Under the pieces are notes generated by a model. That model was not told where the DNA came from and did no database searches. It saw nothing but the letters and a program-made list of their open reading frames with translations. From NCBI GenBank assembly GCA_902768065.1, contig CACXJP010000021.1, forward strand, positions 1 to 32,422: DNA of 32,422 nucleotides, read 5' to 3'. The position numbers and the translations under genes are program-made. The DNA is from an uncultured Erysipelotrichaceae bacterium (GTDB lineage Bacteria; Bacillota_I; Bacilli_A; RF39; UBA660). How positions within the stretch are numbered: position 1 is the stretch's first letter; each line of letters starts with the position of its first letter. Positions 8,401 through 16,214 of this stretch are shown here, piece after piece.

Positions 8401-8754
8401 TAAAATAGTTGAGTCTTTAACAGTAGTTTGACCATCACCATCAATATCATAAGAACCATTAGTCTTTCCTATTAAAACATTTTGTATTTCAGTAGCATCT
8501 TTACCATCAACTACTCCATCATTATTTACATCACCATATTTTGAAAAATAATTTTCAAGAAACTCTTTGTTTACGTAAATATTCGCAGGAGTATCATTTT
8601 TATCATTATTATTTTCATTAGTTGTTGCAAAAAAATCAAATGTTTCAATCTTATCATCATATAATTTCTGATTTGATGAAGAACTATTTGTATTAGAATT
8701 ATTCCCTTCATACATATATTTACTAGCATCAAAACCACTAACTGAATCACCCAT
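5452..8754 (-). CDS. Large secreted-type protein: MGDS leader, dockerin-like repeats, C-terminal papain-like domain
   Basis: A 1100-residue protein. I start it at ATG 8754, where AAAGGTG precedes it and the protein begins MGDSVSGFDASKYMY, matching the paralogue; the frame is open 25 codons further up, but that is non-conserved. Order: leader (1-15), Asn/Ser linker, two dockerin-type loops GDVNNDGVVDGKD and DIDGDGQTTVKD (about 74-127), a long helical region (about 130-530), a small-residue hydrophobic stretch (about 550-700), and a C-terminal domain (about 770-1100). That domain has NQGGCTYV with Cys810, GHAM with His1060, and GNIIVSSWGELY, the spacing and flanks of a papain-fold cysteine protease or acyltransferase. 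There is no Sec signal, so export probably uses another route, possibly the nearby ABC exporter. The layout resembles polymorphic toxins, with the 207-residue partner next door. The catalytic assignment is by motif only. Confidence 0.88.
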   Translation of the reverse strand: MGDSVSGFDASKYMYEGNNSNTNSSSSNQKLYDDKIETFDFFATTNENNNDKNDTPANIYVNKEFLENYFSKYGDVNNDGVVDGKDATEIQNVLIGKTNGSYDIDGDGQTTVKDSTILQKYINGDEISGSDLNITTNKQIDAVLVTMNETVSDEDIKNTLANMSQDEYTQYVKELKLQYDEQIAAAKRNKELTQARYKDTMDTIKASLNKIVGLQYGTPILASDEDVKKELGMTRAEAQSLLDAMKADIDSYDSTISQLEAKKNNCDYYGLVFTKGYADYSASITDEDKSIFNRSALVQETFNTYVKSYSYKQYETASKNNGRKPMNPLQFYECVSKVPLTNPSETHDSGLKDKDVFQAMSYLKESAPDYYKTYCYLYDQDPEKAEQYVTNIKDELFQVYGQYLASNQLKTLYAKDGENDAIEVVANSLNMSANGLVNGMVKFAEGGVYSLEALAVCLGYDGTTQMSAYEYANLYKVYALMPTEEKEKMGLIKKNPATGEYENAVDNPFIDYTLEYSGERLDKVYQVSEGFGNTLPAIAISMINPTAGTVALGVSAGGNAYHGSMLEGNGEFASIMYGVFTGVSSALLEKKLGGLTGLSDVQITSAKTYFQSIAKEVAADQVTALADDLYRAEFMGDEFPTTEEGWAAYFENKKNMAIESAVTAGIMNAPALGTSVYKKRNFKNETAKLGLTSADIDDAISSYRRSNDAFANMTDDELIVNHGNQILNNARKNLNVDGGQNSLFTHRGKKTNDEYGGDQGSLIDRYKKKFKSSDEKLAIQEIVDVIMKDHPEFTAKDVEVLLTNLNQGGCTYVSTTNMIFEQFGYDNDAFRSYFGFDMYDSKGKLNHDRLVADIYSYLSDKVEFKSTGQYKTYDFSSATEAAQKLLGQKFSSEGEAIVALLDHGYNADGKTADGRLVYKKFEKSNQVVFGTPSEVAYQLTGEKVEISSAAELKMYLDSKGVGGNFSLNSDNSSKFFGWEEDGFGKWMNRYFEDRGINLTANGFEIKHNGSYDQLVSNVDLMTQNGYSVNVSTRATEKISMTNGTRLGWTTLGGPGQTAGHAMTFRGFDTDGNIIVSSWGELYTIPKMYFDKLDFTAVKVE
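8709..8754 (-). repeat. Leader-encoding segment repeated at 2702-2747
   Basis: Bases 8709-8736 are identical over 28 bp to 2702-2729, and the next bases to the ATG differ at only a few positions. It encodes the shared MGDS(F/V)SGFDASKYMY leader of the two large proteins. Such nucleotide identity over an otherwise diverged pair suggests a recent exchange, or strong constraint on the leader. Confidence 0.8.
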
Positions 8755-8811
8755 AAATATACACCTTTCTAAAAATATTATGCCATATATATAAATCCCT
8801 ATCTTAAAAAG

Positions 8812-8840
8812 ATTATAACATAAAAACACCTAGATATCTA
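8812..8840 (-). promoter_or_regulatory. Putative promoter of the papain-like leader protein
   Basis: TAGATA (8835-8840), a 17-base spacer, and a perfect TATAAT (8812-8817), about 57 bases before the ATG at 8754. The -35 is weak and lies in the terminator palindrome of the preceding gene. Confidence 0.5.
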
Positions 8841-8847
8841 GGTGTTT
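8822..8847 (-). terminator. Terminator of the MMPL transporter operon
   Basis: A perfect 22-base palindrome (8825-8846; arms AACACCTAG and CTAGGTGTT around ATAT) followed by Ts on the minus strand, three bases beyond the stop codon at 8850-8852. Confidence 0.88.
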
Positions 8848-8849
8848 AA

Positions 8850-10508
8850 TTAAAATAATTTATAAATAAATAATGTGTTATTTGAATTATCAGATGCATA
8901 TCCAGAATAATCTTTAGATAATTCTGAAAGTACTTTAATCTTTGATGAATAATTACTTACTTGATTTGATAAATCAACAATTTTAGATATGCCCTCTCTA
9001 TTCAGTTTATCAAGTCCCTCATTTAATGTGCTTGTACCATTCTCAAGTTTTTTACTACCTTCAACTAATTTAGATGAACCATTATATAACTCTTGAAGTC
9101 CACTATTTAATTTACCAGACCCCTCATATAATGAATTAACTCCACCTACAAGCTTATATATATTCTCTTTAAACATAGCAATTACATCATCATTTACATA
9201 TGACATATCTTCTACTCCAAGAATACCACATAATACCTGACTTATAACTTCATTAGCACCAAGTATTTTGTATTTAGCTCCCGGTAACATTGCAAGATTA
9301 GCTTGAGCTTCTGCAATTCCATTTTCATATTGATGAATACCTGCTTCTAATTGTTCTTTTTGATATCTCAATGTGTTAAGTTGAATAGTTTGTTCCTCAT
9401 CAAGTTCTCCAAGTTGTTCTAGTTGTAATATACCAGCATTAACTTGTAATAAATTGTTCTCTAATTCAGTTTTTTCATCTGTTGCCTTATTAATTCCAGC
9501 AATTAATTGCTGTTCAGTAGCACCACTTTCTATCCCCTCAAGTAACTGTAGATTACTTTTATAAGTTTCATACAGTCTATCAACCAATACAGTTAATGAA
9601 GATAAAGAATTAGTTCCTCTATTAACTTCATAAAGACCATTTGTCAATTCGCCTGATCCTTCTAAAGCAGATTTTAATCCTTCATTAAGAGCAGTTAATC
9701 CCTCGTCAAATTGAATCATACCATTATGTAATTCACTTGATCCTGATACTAATTGATTAGTACCATCACTTAATGCATTTACATTAGATAATTTAGAATC
9801 AACTTCATCAAGTTTATTTAAATCAACTTTAGAAAGTAATTTTGGAGTAATCACAAAATGGAATTCATTCTTTTCATATTTTGTAGTATCATAAGTAATT
9901 TCAACTCTATCTAAACCACTTAATTCACTTATTCTTGTATTTTCATATAGCCCTGGAGCAGCAATCGCAGTACAAACTGTCTTTTCTCCCAAAGAAACAC
10001 TCTTCCCATTAGATACATAAAAGTTAGAATTATTCTTATTATTAAAAGTACCAGTAATATCAACTACATAAGGAACATACATATTATAATCATAGTTATA
10101 ATCAGTATTCTCTAAATTAAATACTATTTTAATAGAACCACTCTTTCCTTTAATTTTATTAGGATCAATCTCTTCTCCATTCAAATAATATCTAACACTT
10201 ACTTTAATTGGTAAGCTATCATTAACAACTCCTTGATAGTAAATATCTTTTCCTGTAGATTTCCAAGTTATCTTAGAACTTTCTCTAGAGAATTTTTCAT
10301 TACCATTTAGATTCCTAATATTATCAAGTCTACTATAATCAACAATATCACCCTTCTCTATATTAGATAATTTTGTATTTATAGTAGTCTTCTTAACAGT
10401 ACCATCATAATCTAATGTAGAATAAACAGTTTCAGTCTTACTCATTGCTCTAATATTCAAAGGAATAAGACAAAAACAAAAAATAAACAATATATAAAAT
10501 TTTTTCAT
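8850..10508 (-). CDS. Secreted LXXG heptad-repeat protein, partner of the MMPL transporter
   Basis: 552 residues. A classic signal peptide (MKKFYILFIFCFCLIPLNIRA, 1-21) directs export. A beta-rich region (about 30-225) follows, then runs of heptads with the XXXLXXG pattern (e.g. LSDGTNQLVSGSSELHNG, about 248-300 and 445-500) separated by a coiled-coil stretch rich in Gln/Glu (about 320-400). This repeat type is known from YhgE/Pip-like and MMPL-associated extracytoplasmic proteins in Firmicutes. No C-terminal anchor is visible. The start is one base after the stop of the MMPL gene, with AAGGAGG inside that gene, so the two are translationally coupled. I infer that it forms the extracytoplasmic part of the transporter assembly; the substrate is unknown. 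Confidence 0.85.
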   Translation of the reverse strand: MKKFYILFIFCFCLIPLNIRAMSKTETVYSTLDYDGTVKKTTINTKLSNIEKGDIVDYSRLDNIRNLNGNEKFSRESSKITWKSTGKDIYYQGVVNDSLPIKVSVRYYLNGEEIDPNKIKGKSGSIKIVFNLENTDYNYDYNMYVPYVVDITGTFNNKNNSNFYVSNGKSVSLGEKTVCTAIAAPGLYENTRISELSGLDRVEITYDTTKYEKNEFHFVITPKLLSKVDLNKLDEVDSKLSNVNALSDGTNQLVSGSSELHNGMIQFDEGLTALNEGLKSALEGSGELTNGLYEVNRGTNSLSSLTVLVDRLYETYKSNLQLLEGIESGATEQQLIAGINKATDEKTELENNLLQVNAGILQLEQLGELDEEQTIQLNTLRYQKEQLEAGIHQYENGIAEAQANLAMLPGAKYKILGANEVISQVLCGILGVEDMSYVNDDVIAMFKENIYKLVGGVNSLYEGSGKLNSGLQELYNGSSKLVEGSKKLENGTSTLNEGLDKLNREGISKIVDLSNQVSNYSSKIKVLSELSKDYSGYASDNSNNTLFIYKLF

Positions 10509-10509
10509 T

Positions 10510-12573
10510 TTATTTTACCTCCTTAAATTTAGTTGTTTTCATAATAAATTTATCAAATATAATTAATAAAGATGGAAGAATTAATATAACAACTAACATA
10601 CTTATAATTGAACCACGAGAAAGTAATGTACAAATAGATCCAATCATATCAATCTTAGTATATAAAGAAACACCTATTGTTGCTGCAAAGAAACATAAAG
10701 CAGAAGTTATTATAGATGGAACAGTATTCTTTAAAGTTGCTTCCATAGCTTTAATTTTATCATTCTTTTTATTATGTCTTTCTTCTAAATATTTAGTAGA
10801 CATAAGTATTGCATAATCAATTGTAGCTCCAAGTTGGATAGTACCAACAACAATTGATGCAATAAAAGGCAACTTAGTTCCTGTAAAATAAGCACATGCC
10901 ATATTAAGGAATATTGCAAATTCAATTGTAAAAATCAAAATAATTGGTAAACCTATAGATTGTAATACAAATAACATTATTATAAATATTACTCCTATAG
11001 AAGTATAATTAACCATCTTAAAATCATGATCTGCAGTAACAACTAAATCCTTCATCAAAGGTCCTTCTCCTGCAAGTATAGCTTTCTTATCATATTTCTT
11101 AATAATCTTATCAACATCAACAACTTGCTTATTTAATTCATCAGATGCTATTTCATAATCAGAATTGACAAGTACAATCTGATACTTATCATTTTCAACC
11201 AAATTAGATAAATCTTCAGGCATTAAATTCTTAATAGTATCATCCATTAATACATTAGGAGATAAAACTAAAGAAATACCATCAAGAGATTTAATTTCAC
11301 TTACCATATTATTTACATCATCAACCTTAATATTTTTATCTAACAATATAATCTCAGGAGAAACTATATTAAATTTATCAGCTAACTCACTATTAGCTAC
11401 ATGGAATGGTAAATCTACAGGTAATGCATCATCAAGTTTATAATATACTTGATAATTTCTATTTCCAATTACCGCAGGAATCACAAGAATAATAAAGATT
11501 ACAAACATAACCAAATAATTTTTAACAGTAAATTTTTGTATTCTTTTAAACTCAGGAAATAATCTCTTATGACGAGTTTTACTAATAATATTATCAAAAG
11601 TTAATAACAAAGCTGGAAACAACGTAAATACTGTAATCAAACCAAATACAACACCCTTAGCCATTACAACACCAATATCTGTACCTAAAGTTAAATCCAT
11701 AGCACATAAAGCCAAAAATCCAGCAAAAGTTGTAAATGAAGAACCTACAACAGATTTAAAAGTATCATCAATTGCCAGAGCCATAGCCTTTCTTTTATCT
11801 CTTTCCTTAGATTTTATTTGCTCATATTTATGATATAAGAATATTGAGTAATCAGTAGTAACACCTAATTGTAATACCGCAGTAATCGCTTTAGTAATAT
11901 AACATATATCACCTAAAAATATATTTGTACCCATATTATATAAAATTGCAAAACCAATATTACCAAGTAAGAAAATAGGTATAACATAACTATCCGTCGC
12001 AAGTACTAAAACAATTAAACATAAAAGAACAGATATTAAAACATAAACAACCATTTCATTATTAGAAATATCTCTAGTATCTAAAACCAGTGAAGTCATA
12101 CTACTTATTTTAGAAGCATCCCCTACGACGCTTCTTAATTCATCAACCGCATGAACTGTACTATCCGCAGAAGTGGACTCATTAAAAGTAACCATTATTA
12201 TACTAGTATCATCACTATATAATTTATCTTGTACTTCATTAGGTAACATATCTTTTGGAATTGTACTACCAATAACATCATTGATACTAAAAACTTTCTT
12301 AACACCATCAATTTTTCTTATCTTATTTTCAAGTTTCATAACTTTATAAGAATCAGAAAAATCTATCATTACAAAAGCATATGATCCCAAACCAAAATCA
12401 TCAGTTAAAATCCTTTCTCCTTTAATAGTTTCATATTCTTCTGGTAAATATACCAAAATATCATAGTTAATTCTAGTATTAACATATCCAATTATTGAAG
12501 GAATAAGTAATAGTAAAGAAATAACTAATATTAAAATATTATGATTAGAAACAAATTTAGAAAAAAATTTCAT
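10510..12573 (-). CDS. MMPL/RND-family transporter
   Basis: 687 residues with the duplicated RND layout: TM1 near residues 13-30, an extracytoplasmic domain, a bundle of five to six membrane segments, a second extracytoplasmic domain (about 370-510), and another bundle to the end. Each half carries the family's in-membrane Asp-Tyr motif, LQLGVTTDYSIFLYHKYE (first half) and IQLGATIDYAILMSTKYLEE (second half), thought to serve proton coupling. Members of the MMPL branch export lipids, antimicrobials or other hydrophobic molecules. It is the first gene of a two-gene operon with a secreted LXXG protein and is divergent from a TetR-family regulator, the usual arrangement for an inducible efflux system. 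RBS GAGGAGGG precedes the ATG. Confidence 0.93.
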   Translation of the reverse strand: MKFFSKFVSNHNILILVISLLLLIPSIIGYVNTRINYDILVYLPEEYETIKGERILTDDFGLGSYAFVMIDFSDSYKVMKLENKIRKIDGVKKVFSINDVIGSTIPKDMLPNEVQDKLYSDDTSIIMVTFNESTSADSTVHAVDELRSVVGDASKISSMTSLVLDTRDISNNEMVVYVLISVLLCLIVLVLATDSYVIPIFLLGNIGFAILYNMGTNIFLGDICYITKAITAVLQLGVTTDYSIFLYHKYEQIKSKERDKRKAMALAIDDTFKSVVGSSFTTFAGFLALCAMDLTLGTDIGVVMAKGVVFGLITVFTLFPALLLTFDNIISKTRHKRLFPEFKRIQKFTVKNYLVMFVIFIILVIPAVIGNRNYQVYYKLDDALPVDLPFHVANSELADKFNIVSPEIILLDKNIKVDDVNNMVSEIKSLDGISLVLSPNVLMDDTIKNLMPEDLSNLVENDKYQIVLVNSDYEIASDELNKQVVDVDKIIKKYDKKAILAGEGPLMKDLVVTADHDFKMVNYTSIGVIFIIMLFVLQSIGLPIILIFTIEFAIFLNMACAYFTGTKLPFIASIVVGTIQLGATIDYAILMSTKYLEERHNKKNDKIKAMEATLKNTVPSIITSALCFFAATIGVSLYTKIDMIGSICTLLSRGSIISMLVVILILPSLLIIFDKFIMKTTKFKEVK

Positions 12574-12595
12574 AAAATCCCTCCTCGTACATTAT

Positions 12596-12623
12596 ATTCT
12601 ATTCTATATATTGTTTTTTTCAA
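12596..12623 (-). promoter_or_regulatory. Promoter of the MMPL operon
   Basis: TTGAAA (12618-12623), a 16-base spacer, and TAGAAT (12596-12601), upstream of the MMPL start at 12573. A further TATAAT just downstream is an alternative -10. Confidence 0.5.
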
Positions 12624-12647
12624 AATAAAAATAAAGATATCTGTATG

Positions 12648-12703
12648 TTATCCAACAAATAAAATTAATTTGTATTGATAAATAGCCAAAAAATGTTGGT
12701 TAT
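12648..12703. promoter_or_regulatory. Possible TetR-family operator, imperfect inverted repeat
   Basis: TTATCCAACA (12648-12657) and TGTTGGTTAT (12694-12703) form an imperfect inverted repeat with a CCAACA/TGTTGG core between the two divergent promoters; the right arm ends just before the -35 of the regulator gene. The wide spacing is unusual for a single TetR dimer, so these may be two half-sites or coincidence. Confidence 0.25.
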
Positions 12704-12704
12704 C

Positions 12705-12733
12705 TTTACATATGTAGGATATTTTACTATAAT
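12705..12733 (+). promoter_or_regulatory. Strong promoter of the TetR-family regulator
   Basis: TTTACA (12705-12710), a 17-base spacer, and a perfect TATAAT (12728-12733). Transcription would start near 12740, giving only about ten bases of leader that hold just the AGGTGG ribosome binding site. Confidence 0.8.
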
Positions 12734-12749
12734 GGGTTTAGGTGGTAAT

Positions 12750-13331
12750 ATGAAAAAGAAAGAAGATTTAAGAATTTTAAAAACAAAAGCTAGTCTTTAT
12801 AGAGGATTAATGAATTTAATGAAGAAAAAATCCTTCGAAGAAATTAACGTATCAGAAATATGCAAAGAATCTCTTATTAATAGATCAACATTCTATGATC
12901 ACTTCAGTGACAAATATGAACTTATTGAATACTTAATGAATGATATGCGAAAAGAATTAATTAAAAAACTAAAAAAATCAACTAAAACAAACACTATAAA
13001 AGAATACTATATTGAATTAATGAGAGTATTACTTGAACATATAAAATCAAATATAGATATATATTCTTCTGCTATAAAAATAAATAGTAATTCAGTTGCT
13101 AAAGATATGATGACTGAAGTAATAATAATGTCAGCAACAAAAGAAATTGATGAAAACTATATAAATAAATCAAATATTCCTACAAAAACAATAGTTCTTT
13201 ACTATGCAAGTGGAATAATAAATATTACTATAGATTATTTAAATAAATCAAAGAATTTCGATATAGATAAATTAATTAATATAATCGATGAACTTACTCC
13301 AGATCTAAGTTATTTAATACCAAAAAAATAA
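12750..13331 (+). CDS. TetR/AcrR-family transcriptional regulator
   Basis: 193 residues from ATG 12750. This start follows AGGTGG by the right spacing and lies just after the promoter; an in-frame ATG at 12675 is upstream of the -35 and cannot be used by that promoter. The N-terminal helix-turn-helix (about 10-55) shows the family signature: LMKKKSFEEINVSEICKES then INRSTFYDHFSDKYELIEYL. The C-terminal ligand domain (about 60-193) is diverged, as usual. Divergent from the MMPL operon, it probably represses it and perhaps itself. The ligand is unknown. Confidence 0.92.
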   Translation: MKKKEDLRILKTKASLYRGLMNLMKKKSFEEINVSEICKESLINRSTFYDHFSDKYELIEYLMNDMRKELIKKLKKSTKTNTIKEYYIELMRVLLEHIKSNIDIYSSAIKINSNSVAKDMMTEVIIMSATKEIDENYINKSNIPTKTIVLYYASGIINITIDYLNKSKNFDIDKLINIIDELTPDLSYLIPKK

Positions 13332-13356
13332 GAGTCAATCGACTCTTTTTATTTTT
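13330..13356. terminator. Bidirectional terminator between regulator and membrane protein
   Basis: AAGAGTC (13330-13336), loop AATC, GACTCTT (13341-13347), with T runs on both sides. It serves the converging genes ending at 13331 (plus) and 13349 (minus). Confidence 0.85.
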
Positions 13357-14122
13357 CAATAATTAATGAATTCAAAATATCTTGTATTTTTTCATCATCA
13401 AAATAATTTAATTTATAGAATGTAATACAATATAATTTATCATCTTTAATTATACAAGCTTGTTTATAATTATCAGTTTCAAACATATAACCTTCTAGAT
13501 CACCCTCAAGATATGTAATAGTATCTAAATCAGGTAAAACAGTTTCAATATAATTAAAGAAATAATTTTCTTTAATTGATGTTACTGGAGTAATAAAAGA
13601 ACAATCTTTTTTCTTTCTATTTCTAATAAATTTAATTAAATCTACATCATTATCAATATTATATTTATTAAGATAACTATTTCTCAAAAATTCAGAAATA
13701 TATAAAGGGAAATAATTAAACTCATAATATGGACTATCCTTATCAAACTTATTTATATTAGAAATTTGAGTATCAAATTGACCTAACATTATAGCAGCAT
13801 CAACTTTTCCATCTTCATTATAAAGCATATAATACTCATAATTAGAATCTGAATCACCCAATTCAAACTCATCAAAATAATTTTTAACTTTCATTTTATA
13901 AGTATCTGATCTATTAGAAAAGTAATTTGTTTCATTTCTCTTATCAATAGTATAAGTCTCGACATTCATTACCTTACCAATACCATATTCTTTATCAAAC
14001 ACCTCATTACTCATAAATAAATCTTGACAATAAACAATTATAAGTTTTAAACCAACATATAATAAAATAAAGAATATAACAACAATAATTATAAAAGTTT
14101 TTCGTGACATTTTTTCTATCAT
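13349..14122 (-). CDS. Unknown membrane-anchored protein
   Basis: 257 residues; no family recognised. One strong N-terminal transmembrane segment (about 9-30, KTFIIIVVIFFILLYVGLKLI) with basic residues before it suggests a signal anchor with the rest outside the cell. The remainder is charged and rich in Tyr, Asn and Asp, with strand-forming segments (e.g. YEYYMLYNEDGKVDAAIMLG about 95-114, KQACIIKDDKLYCITFYKL near the end), consistent with a soluble extracytoplasmic domain. It lies 14 bases after uppP and is last in an apparent rdgB-membrane protein-uppP unit, with AGAGGTG before its ATG. A role in the envelope is plausible but not shown. Confidence 0.85.
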   Translation of the reverse strand: MIEKMSRKTFIIIVVIFFILLYVGLKLIIVYCQDLFMSNEVFDKEYGIGKVMNVETYTIDKRNETNYFSNRSDTYKMKVKNYFDEFELGDSDSNYEYYMLYNEDGKVDAAIMLGQFDTQISNINKFDKDSPYYEFNYFPLYISEFLRNSYLNKYNIDNDVDLIKFIRNRKKKDCSFITPVTSIKENYFFNYIETVLPDLDTITYLEGDLEGYMFETDNYKQACIIKDDKLYCITFYKLNYFDDEKIQDILNSLIIEK

Positions 14123-14136
14123 AATACACCTCTACA

Positions 14137-14946
14137 TTAAATAAAAAACATAATAGTAAATAAAGCTATAGCAAATAAATAAATTGAAAATTTCCAAAGT
14201 TTTCCTTTTTCTACTAATTTTGTTAACCAGTTATATGATACATAAGTAAGTATCCCTGCAGCTACCATACCAATTATATAATAAATAATTAAACTTAACT
14301 CTATACTTGTAGTACTAAAATCCATTATACCTAATAACATAGAAGCAAGACTAACTGGAAAATACAACATAAATGTATACTTAACAGCAGCTTTTCTATC
14401 TAGTCCTCTAAGTAATGAACCAACTAAAGTCATACCACTTCTAGATATACCAGGAACTAAAGATATAGCCTGAAATAAACCTATTATAATTGCATCCTTA
14501 GTAGTAATATCCTTATCATCTTTTTTACCATTTGAATTAATTACAAGTAATAAAGCAAGACCTGTTATTAAAAATCCAAATCCTACTAAGAATATATTTT
14601 TAGATAAAATACTCTCAAGCGGATTTTTTAAGAATAATCCTAAAATACCAACTGGAATTGTACCAATTACTATTTTCATACAATATCCAAAATCATTCCT
14701 AGATTCTTTACCACTAGATTTAATATAATTAAAAAATCCTTTCAATAATTTAATTACATCTTTTCTAAAAATAAATAGTATTGCAACAAAAGATGCAAAG
14801 TTTAAAAATATTTCCAAATTCAAATCATCAAACATTGTAGTATGAAATATTGCTTTAAACAAAAATATATGACCACTACTTGATATTGGTAAAGGTTCAG
14901 TAAATCCTTGTAAAAATCCCAATATAACATATTTTAATAACTCCAT
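14137..14946 (-). CDS. uppP: Undecaprenyl-diphosphatase
   Basis: 269 residues, the normal length for UppP/BacA. The membrane enzyme dephosphorylates undecaprenyl diphosphate to recycle the lipid carrier for peptidoglycan and other wall polymers; overexpression gives bacitracin resistance in known bacteria. Both signature motifs are intact: GFTEPLPISSSGH (14-26, with Glu17 and the SSSGH serines and His26) and PGISRSG (165-171). About seven to eight hydrophobic segments are visible. AAGGAGAG precedes the ATG. It is in line with rdgB and two unknown membrane proteins. Confidence 0.97.
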   Translation of the reverse strand: MELLKYVILGFLQGFTEPLPISSSGHIFLFKAIFHTTMFDDLNLEIFLNFASFVAILFIFRKDVIKLLKGFFNYIKSSGKESRNDFGYCMKIVIGTIPVGILGLFLKNPLESILSKNIFLVGFGFLITGLALLLVINSNGKKDDKDITTKDAIIIGLFQAISLVPGISRSGMTLVGSLLRGLDRKAAVKYTFMLYFPVSLASMLLGIMDFSTTSIELSLIIYYIIGMVAAGILTYVSYNWLTKLVEKGKLWKFSIYLFAIALFTIMFFI

Positions 14947-14982
14947 AAAACACTCTCCTTATAATCATTATAACATATAATT

Positions 14983-15561
14983 TTATATAAATAACAAAAA
15001 CAAGCCAAATAAAATAGTAGAAACAATATCACTTGACAATAATAATTTATTATTAGTAGCATTACCAGCAATATTCGCAATATAAAATAACAAAACAGAA
15101 GTACATCCAATCAAAATAACAATATTTGATTTAAAATCTAAAATCAAATATAAGAATGATTCTATCATTATCCCCTGTAATATCCATCTAACAACATTTA
15201 AAGAATTAAATGCACTACAAATCATATTAAATATTGTAAAAAAACAGACAAGCCCAAATAATACCCATTTAATACAAATACTACTTGATAAACAAAAATA
15301 GCTTAGTATTAAACAAAAAAATACATCAATTAACACTCTAAATATTCTATATAAAATACATTTTGCTTTTTCGTTTTCTATTCCAAAGTAAATACTTTTT
15401 AATATAAAATATACCAATAATACCGAATAACCTATTGATAAAAATATAACACCCAATTTAGAAACATTAACATATCTTACAATTATAAGCGGAATAAAAA
15501 CAATCGTCATAACAACAGATATAATACTAGTTATCATGTTTGTAATATTTCTATCTTTCAT
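14983..15561 (-). CDS. Unknown polytopic membrane protein
   Basis: 192 residues, almost entirely hydrophobic, with about six transmembrane segments and no long loops; no family recognised. I choose the ATG at 15561 (MKDRNITNM), which has AGGTGGG four bases upstream, rather than the GTG at 15570 that would overlap that site. The gene follows rdgB directly: rdgB stops at 15571 and its end contains the ribosome binding site, so they are coupled. uppP follows 37 bases later. The cysteines (several in the middle helices) and lack of charged residues in the membrane argue against a classical transporter. Confidence 0.85.
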   Translation of the reverse strand: MKDRNITNMITSIISVVMTIVFIPLIIVRYVNVSKLGVIFLSIGYSVLLVYFILKSIYFGIENEKAKCILYRIFRVLIDVFFCLILSYFCLSSSICIKWVLFGLVCFFTIFNMICSAFNSLNVVRWILQGIMIESFLYLILDFKSNIVILIGCTSVLLFYIANIAGNATNNKLLLSSDIVSTILFGLFLLFI

Positions 15562-15570
15562 AAAACCCAC

Positions 15571-16155
15571 CTACTTATTTAAATCGACCTTTAGTTTTTC
15601 TAAAGCTCTCTTCCTATGAGAAACATTATTCTTATCTTCATCACTAGCCTCTCCAAAGGTAACTCCCAAATCATCTGATAAGAAGATACAGTCATATCCA
15701 AAATCTGTTTTACCCCTCTCTTCTGAAATAATCACACCACTAGTAGTACCTTCATAAGATGAGTATGTATCATCAGGATGATATAAAACCATACAGCAAA
15801 TAAAATATGCTGATTTATCCTTATTTTTTAATTCATCTATTATTTTATTCCTATTAGCCTTATCATCATGATTACCTGCATATCTAGCACTATATACACC
15901 AGGAGCTCCATCAAGTCCATTACAACATAAACCAGAGTCATCAGCAATAACATCATAATTAAGACCTTTTTCTCTAATATATTTGCTAATCTCTTTAGCT
16001 TTAATCAATGCATTATCTAAAAAAGTTTCTCCATCTTCTACAATATCATCATAAAAAGAAATATCATTTAATGTAAGGATATCATAATCAGATAATATTT
16101 CCTTAATTTCTTTAACTTTATGCTTATTATTAGACGCAAGTACAATTTTCTTCAT
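15571..16155 (-). CDS. rdgB: XTP/dITP diphosphatase (RdgB/HAM1 family)
   Basis: 194 residues, full length. The enzyme hydrolyses non-canonical purine nucleotides (XTP, dITP, ITP) to monophosphates, keeping them out of DNA and RNA. Motifs are intact: IVLASNNKHKVKEI at the N-terminus (substrate binding), DGETFLDNALIKA (41-53), ADDSGLCCNGLDGAPGVYSARYAG (71-94, with the catalytic Asp in DDSGL), FGYDCIF and SHRKRAL at the C-terminus (base recognition). The ATG at 16155 is preceded by GAGGTG. It leads a minus-strand unit with the membrane protein gene and uppP. Confidence 0.97.
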   Translation of the reverse strand: MKKIVLASNNKHKVKEIKEILSDYDILTLNDISFYDDIVEDGETFLDNALIKAKEISKYIREKGLNYDVIADDSGLCCNGLDGAPGVYSARYAGNHDDKANRNKIIDELKNKDKSAYFICCMVLYHPDDTYSSYEGTTSGVIISEERGKTDFGYDCIFLSDDLGVTFGEASDEDKNNVSHRKRALEKLKVDLNK

Positions 16156-16182
16156 ATAAACACCTCATAAATATAATAACAC

Positions 16183-16203
16183 AAAAAAGAGACATAAGTC
16201 TCT
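16183..16203 (-). terminator. Terminator of the phosphatase-like gene
   Basis: AGAGAC and GTCTCT around a 4-base loop (16188-16203), then six Ts on the minus strand, 12 bases past the stop at 16215. Confidence 0.82.
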
Positions 16204-16214
16204 AGTAATCATTA

